A DNA stretch of 64,000 nucleotides from Torreya grandis (taxonomy: Eukaryota; Streptophyta; Pinopsida; Cupressales; Taxaceae). Positions 61,136 through 64,000 of the stretch are shown piece after piece. The stretch is from assembly GCA_037957365.1 (NCBI GenBank), contig JARHVA010000081.1:3304001-3368000 (forward strand), given 5' to 3'. Numbering within the stretch: position 1 is the first letter of the stretch; each line of letters starts with the position of its first letter. Under the pieces are notes generated by a model. It had not been told where the DNA came from. It ran no database searches and saw only the letters and a list, made by a program, of their open reading frames with translations. The translations under genes and the position numbers were made by a program.

Positions 61136-61208
61136 TTTGCCGACGTCGGTCAACACACGGCCGACGTCGGCAGTTCTACACTGACGCCGACGGGATCGCC
61201 GACGTCGG
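61136..61208. repeat. GACGTC palindrome array 1 (left LTR)
   Basis: GCCGACGTCGGTC, GGCCGACGTCGGCAG, CTGACGCCGACGGG and GCCGACGTCGGTAAC lie within 73 bases. Three perfect CCGACGTCGG palindromes are retained, the highest density in the window. Confidence 0.8.
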
Positions 61209-61720
61209 TAACATAAGCCAAGCTCTAACATTGAGCTAAGGCCACCTTTTTGCACATGGGCATGCACACTCTGAGATTTCAAGCACCAAAACTCGACTAT
61301 TGTTCTCCTGGCTACCGAAGCTCTGCACAAATCATTCTAGACACTGGATTGAAAGATTGAATTGAAGCAATCCGTGTTCGCTTCATTGGCTCACAACACT
61401 AGTCACATCAGCGACAACGGGAATCGCTACTCTGACACCTCTGGTTCTTCACCTTATAAAGCTAAATACTCTAATTTTCATTTCAGGTTTTTAGAATATA
61501 TTGTCAATTAGTTTTCATTGATATTTCTAAATACTGTCGAGAGCCCTGACTTCTTCCGTGGAAGCGCTGAAAGGCCTTCCCCTTGTTCTCACCTCATTTT
61601 CACACCAATCCCCTACCTATACCCTTTCTCAGACCTCATTCACTTTCTCGCAACCCTGCTCCAACTTCTGAACTTCCAGAAACCCCTCTATCTATCTCGA
61701 AAATACTCTAAAAGCCATCT

Positions 61721-61893
61721 AAGGCCGACGACCCCAACCGACATCAGCAGACCAATCAACGTCGGCATCTACAACTCAAACCGACATCGACAGAGCAACC
61801 AACGTCGGCACCTTCAGCCAGACCGACATCGGCAACTCAACCGACGTTGGCACCATTTACCCGACCGACCTCGATAGACCCATCGACGTCGGT
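61721..61893. repeat. GACGTC palindrome array 2 (left LTR)
   Basis: Roughly ten units such as CCGACATC, CAACGTCGGCA, CCGACATCGGCA, CCGACGTTGGCA and ATCGACGTCGGTG, spaced about 12-30 bases apart. Most carry single C/T or G/A changes in the CG steps. Confidence 0.75.
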
Positions 61894-62337
61894 GACTGTT
61901 CTGACCCAGCAAACCAGAAAGCCATCCAAACAGCACATCTAGACCAGACAAAATTTTCAGCCAGCCTTCTGTAGCATTCTGAGATACACAGACTGCAAGG
62001 AACATGTACACACCATCTACTTTTTTATTTCTTTGGTCATTTATCATTTCTTCTTTTACAATACTTTTATCTTTAAACAATGGACTGTCATCCCTTAAAG
62101 AGCTTCACGCTTTCGGGACCGAGCGCGTAGCTTGGCAGTCCACAATAGCCTCTTCTAACATCTTTTTTGTTTAAGTTTCATTCTTACTGCAGAGGTTTCC
62201 TCCACAGCGAAAGAAGAGCTCCCACAAGGCTTGAATACGGTGCGCACTAAATTCGGGTAACATCAAACCCATAACCTCTTAACCTTAGTTTATTTCTCAT
62301 TTGAATGTAATTAATGAAAATCTAGAGAAACATTCTT

Positions 62338-63890
62338 GCACAATTTTCACTAATTACATTCAAATGAGAAAGAAACTAAAGTTAAGAGGTTATGGGTTTG
62401 ATGTTATTCGGATTTAGTGCGCACCGTATCCAAGCCTTGTGGGAGCTCTTTTTTGGCTGTGGAGGAAACGCCTGCAGTAAGAATGAAACTTAAACAAGAA
62501 AGATGTTAGAAGAAGCTATGGTGGACTGCCAAGCTACGCGCTCGATCCCGAAAGCGTGAAGCTCCTTAAGGGATGACAGTCCACTGTTTAAAGATAAAAG
62601 TATTGGAAAGGAATAAATGATAAATGACTAAATAAAAGAAAAGTAGATGGTGTGTACCTATTCTTTACAGTCTGTGTATCTCAAAATGTTACAAAACACT
62701 GGCTGAAGGTTCTGTCTGGTCTAGATGGGCTGTTTGGATGGCTTTCTGGTTTGCTAGTTCAGAACACAGTCGCCGACGTCGGTGGGTCTACCGAAGTTGA
62801 TCGGGTAAATGGTGTCGACATCGATTGGATTGCCGATGTCGGTCTGGCTGAAGGTGTTGACGTCGGTTGGTCTGTCGATGTTGATTTGAGTTGTAGATGC
62901 CGAAGTCGATTGGTCTACCGATGTCGGTTGGGGTCGTCGGCCTTGGACGGCTTTTAGAGTATTTTCGAGATAAACAGAGGGGTTTCTGAAAGTTTAGAGG
63001 TTGGTGCAGGGTTGCGGAAAGGTGAATGAGGTCTGAGGAAGGGTATAGGTAGAGGATTGGTGTGAAAAGGGGGTGAGAACAAGGGAAAGGCCTTTCAACC
63101 CCTCCACGGAAGAAGTCGGGTCTCTTGACAGTATTTAGAAATATCAATGAAAACTAATTGACAATATATTCTAAAACACTGAAATGAAAACCAGAGTACT
63201 TAGCTTTATAAGGTGAAGAATCAGAAGTGTCAGAATAGTGATTTTTATTGTGGCTGATGTGATCGGTGTTGTGAGCCAATGAAGCGAATACGGATTGCTT
63301 CAATTCAGTAGTTCGAGGTCCTCGTACAATCTTTCAATCCAGTCTTTGGAATGATTTGTGCAAAGCTTCGGTAGCTAGGAGAACAATAGTCGAGTTTTGG
63401 TGCTTGAAATCTCAGAGTGTGCATGCCCATGTGCGAAAAGGTGGCCTTAGCTCAATGTTAGAGCTTGGCTTATGTAACCAATATCGGCGATCCCGTCGGT
63501 GTTGGCGTAGAACTGCTGACGTCGATCGCGTGTTGACTGACGTCGGTGGACAGAGAATAGGTAAAAGGGCTATTTTTAGCTCTTTGCCCGTTTCTCCACC
63601 CACCAAATGCCTTTTCCGTTGGAGAACGGTCAAAACAAGGGCTTCTGAGGAAGGAGAATTGGTTAGGGAGTTAAGATGGAGTGAGAATAGGTCATGGGTA
63701 GTTAGGGTTTGGAGGACCTAGTCTCAGGCTGACTCATACGCTAAGAAATGATTTTAGGGTGAGGTGTCCAAGGTGAGGTAATTAATTTAAAATAAGTAGT
63801 TTTTAAATTAATAAGGTGTGCAAGTGTGGGTTAGGAGTGTTAACGTTTAGAAGGGGACCAAGGGGGGTTGACACGATATTGGTGTCTACA
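62338..63890 (-). repeat. LTR in minus orientation (right arm of palindrome, 3' LTR)
   Basis: On the minus strand it begins TGTAGACACC and ends GAAAATTGTGCA. A polypurine tract lies just outside its start (63891-63903), so it is the 3' LTR of a minus-strand element whose interior runs off the right edge. It differs from the left arm by substitutions and by about 22 extra bases near 63311-63332. GACGTC arrays are at 62771-62942 and 63478-63550. Confidence 0.82.
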
Positions 63891-64000
63891 TTTGCCCTTT
63901 TTTGTCTTGTGATTTGTTTTGACGAACTGCAAGACAAAAATAGATGTAGGTTGTCCCAGATATGGGATGAGGTATTCCCCCTCAAAGCGGGAATCGAGAG
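63891..64000 (-). mobile_element. Polypurine tract and interior of a minus-strand element (cut by window)
   Basis: On the minus strand AAAAAAGGGCAAA precedes the LTR start TGTAGACACC, and the same GGGCAAA ending is seen in the level 1 polypurine tract. Only about 100 bases of interior are in the window and no coding text can be read. Confidence 0.65.

Larger units (their letters stand above)
60779..62332 (+). repeat. LTR in plus orientation (left arm of palindrome)
   Basis: Starts TGTAGACACCAATATCGTG and ends AGAGAAACA. It is the reverse complement of 62338-63890 over almost all its length. No polypurine tract precedes it and no interior follows it, so it behaves as a solo LTR. It contains two GACGTC arrays (61136-61208 and 61721-61893). 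Apparent ORFs inside (61064-61330 minus, 61518-61877 plus) follow the repeat and are mirrored in the other arm. Confidence 0.8.

Noticed and set aside
61064..61877. ORFs of 88 and 119 codons in the left LTR
   Set aside because: They run through GACGTC arrays, giving arginine-histidine-asparagine repeats, and reappear mirrored in the right LTR (62788-63147, 63356-63721).
1..64000. CRISPR arrays, operons, ribosome binding sites, tRNA or rRNA genes
   Set aside because: The repeat patterns are eukaryotic retrotransposon features; no spacer-repeat array, cloverleaf gene or rRNA text was recognised by eye.

Overview
This window looks like gymnosperm (most likely conifer) nuclear intergenic DNA. 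It is AT-rich and CpG-poor, has no intact host gene, and is packed with old, stop-ridden LTR retrotransposons nested inside each other. There are also decayed single-copy-looking coding remnants and one fragment of a plant importin-alpha gene. Species cannot be named from the sequence. All calls rest on reading translations, repeats and junctions by eye; no alignments or searches were run.

Layout. (1) 1-1857: a decayed plus-strand coding region of a plant family of unknown function with a histidine-glycine-lysine motif. (2) 6468-8789: a minus-strand intron-containing pseudogene with proline-rich repeats, not recognised. (3) 9261-11330: a Ty3/gypsy pol remnant lacking its integrase core. (4) 12315 to about 51.6 kb: a nest. 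The host (level 0) is a plus-strand gag-carrying LTR element, with gag pieces at 13469-14402 and 30786-31438. Its first gag piece is split by a minus-strand gag-protease-only element (level 1, 14403-30785). One LTR of that element is in turn split by an 8.4-kb pol-less element with 2.6-kb LTRs (level 2, 22294-30664). The second gag piece is cut by a large plus-strand Ty3/gypsy element (element A, 31439-48246), whose pol is cut by a Ty1/copia element (36413-40859). (5) 48.75-51.9 kb: LTR-like units of about 1.43 kb in tandem, with the third unit interrupted by a segment carrying a minus-strand ORF of over 1000 codons and unknown function (55785 down to about 52620). (6) 58.8-60.0 kb: importin-alpha exon fragments with a short intron. 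(7) 60779-63890: two 1.55-kb LTRs of one family in inverted orientation, forming a 3.1-kb palindrome. The right one starts a minus-strand element that leaves the window.

No element appears able to move by itself. Each of the three reverse transcriptases visible has lost its YxDD motif, and the one integrase core present has lost its catalytic glutamate. Several elements (levels 0, 1 and 2) seem never to have carried, or have lost, pol, and would have depended on enzymes from other elements. The most unusual signal is a set of arrays of a CG-rich palindrome (core ACCGACGTCGGT) shared by two unrelated LTR families: the copia element and the inverted LTR pair.
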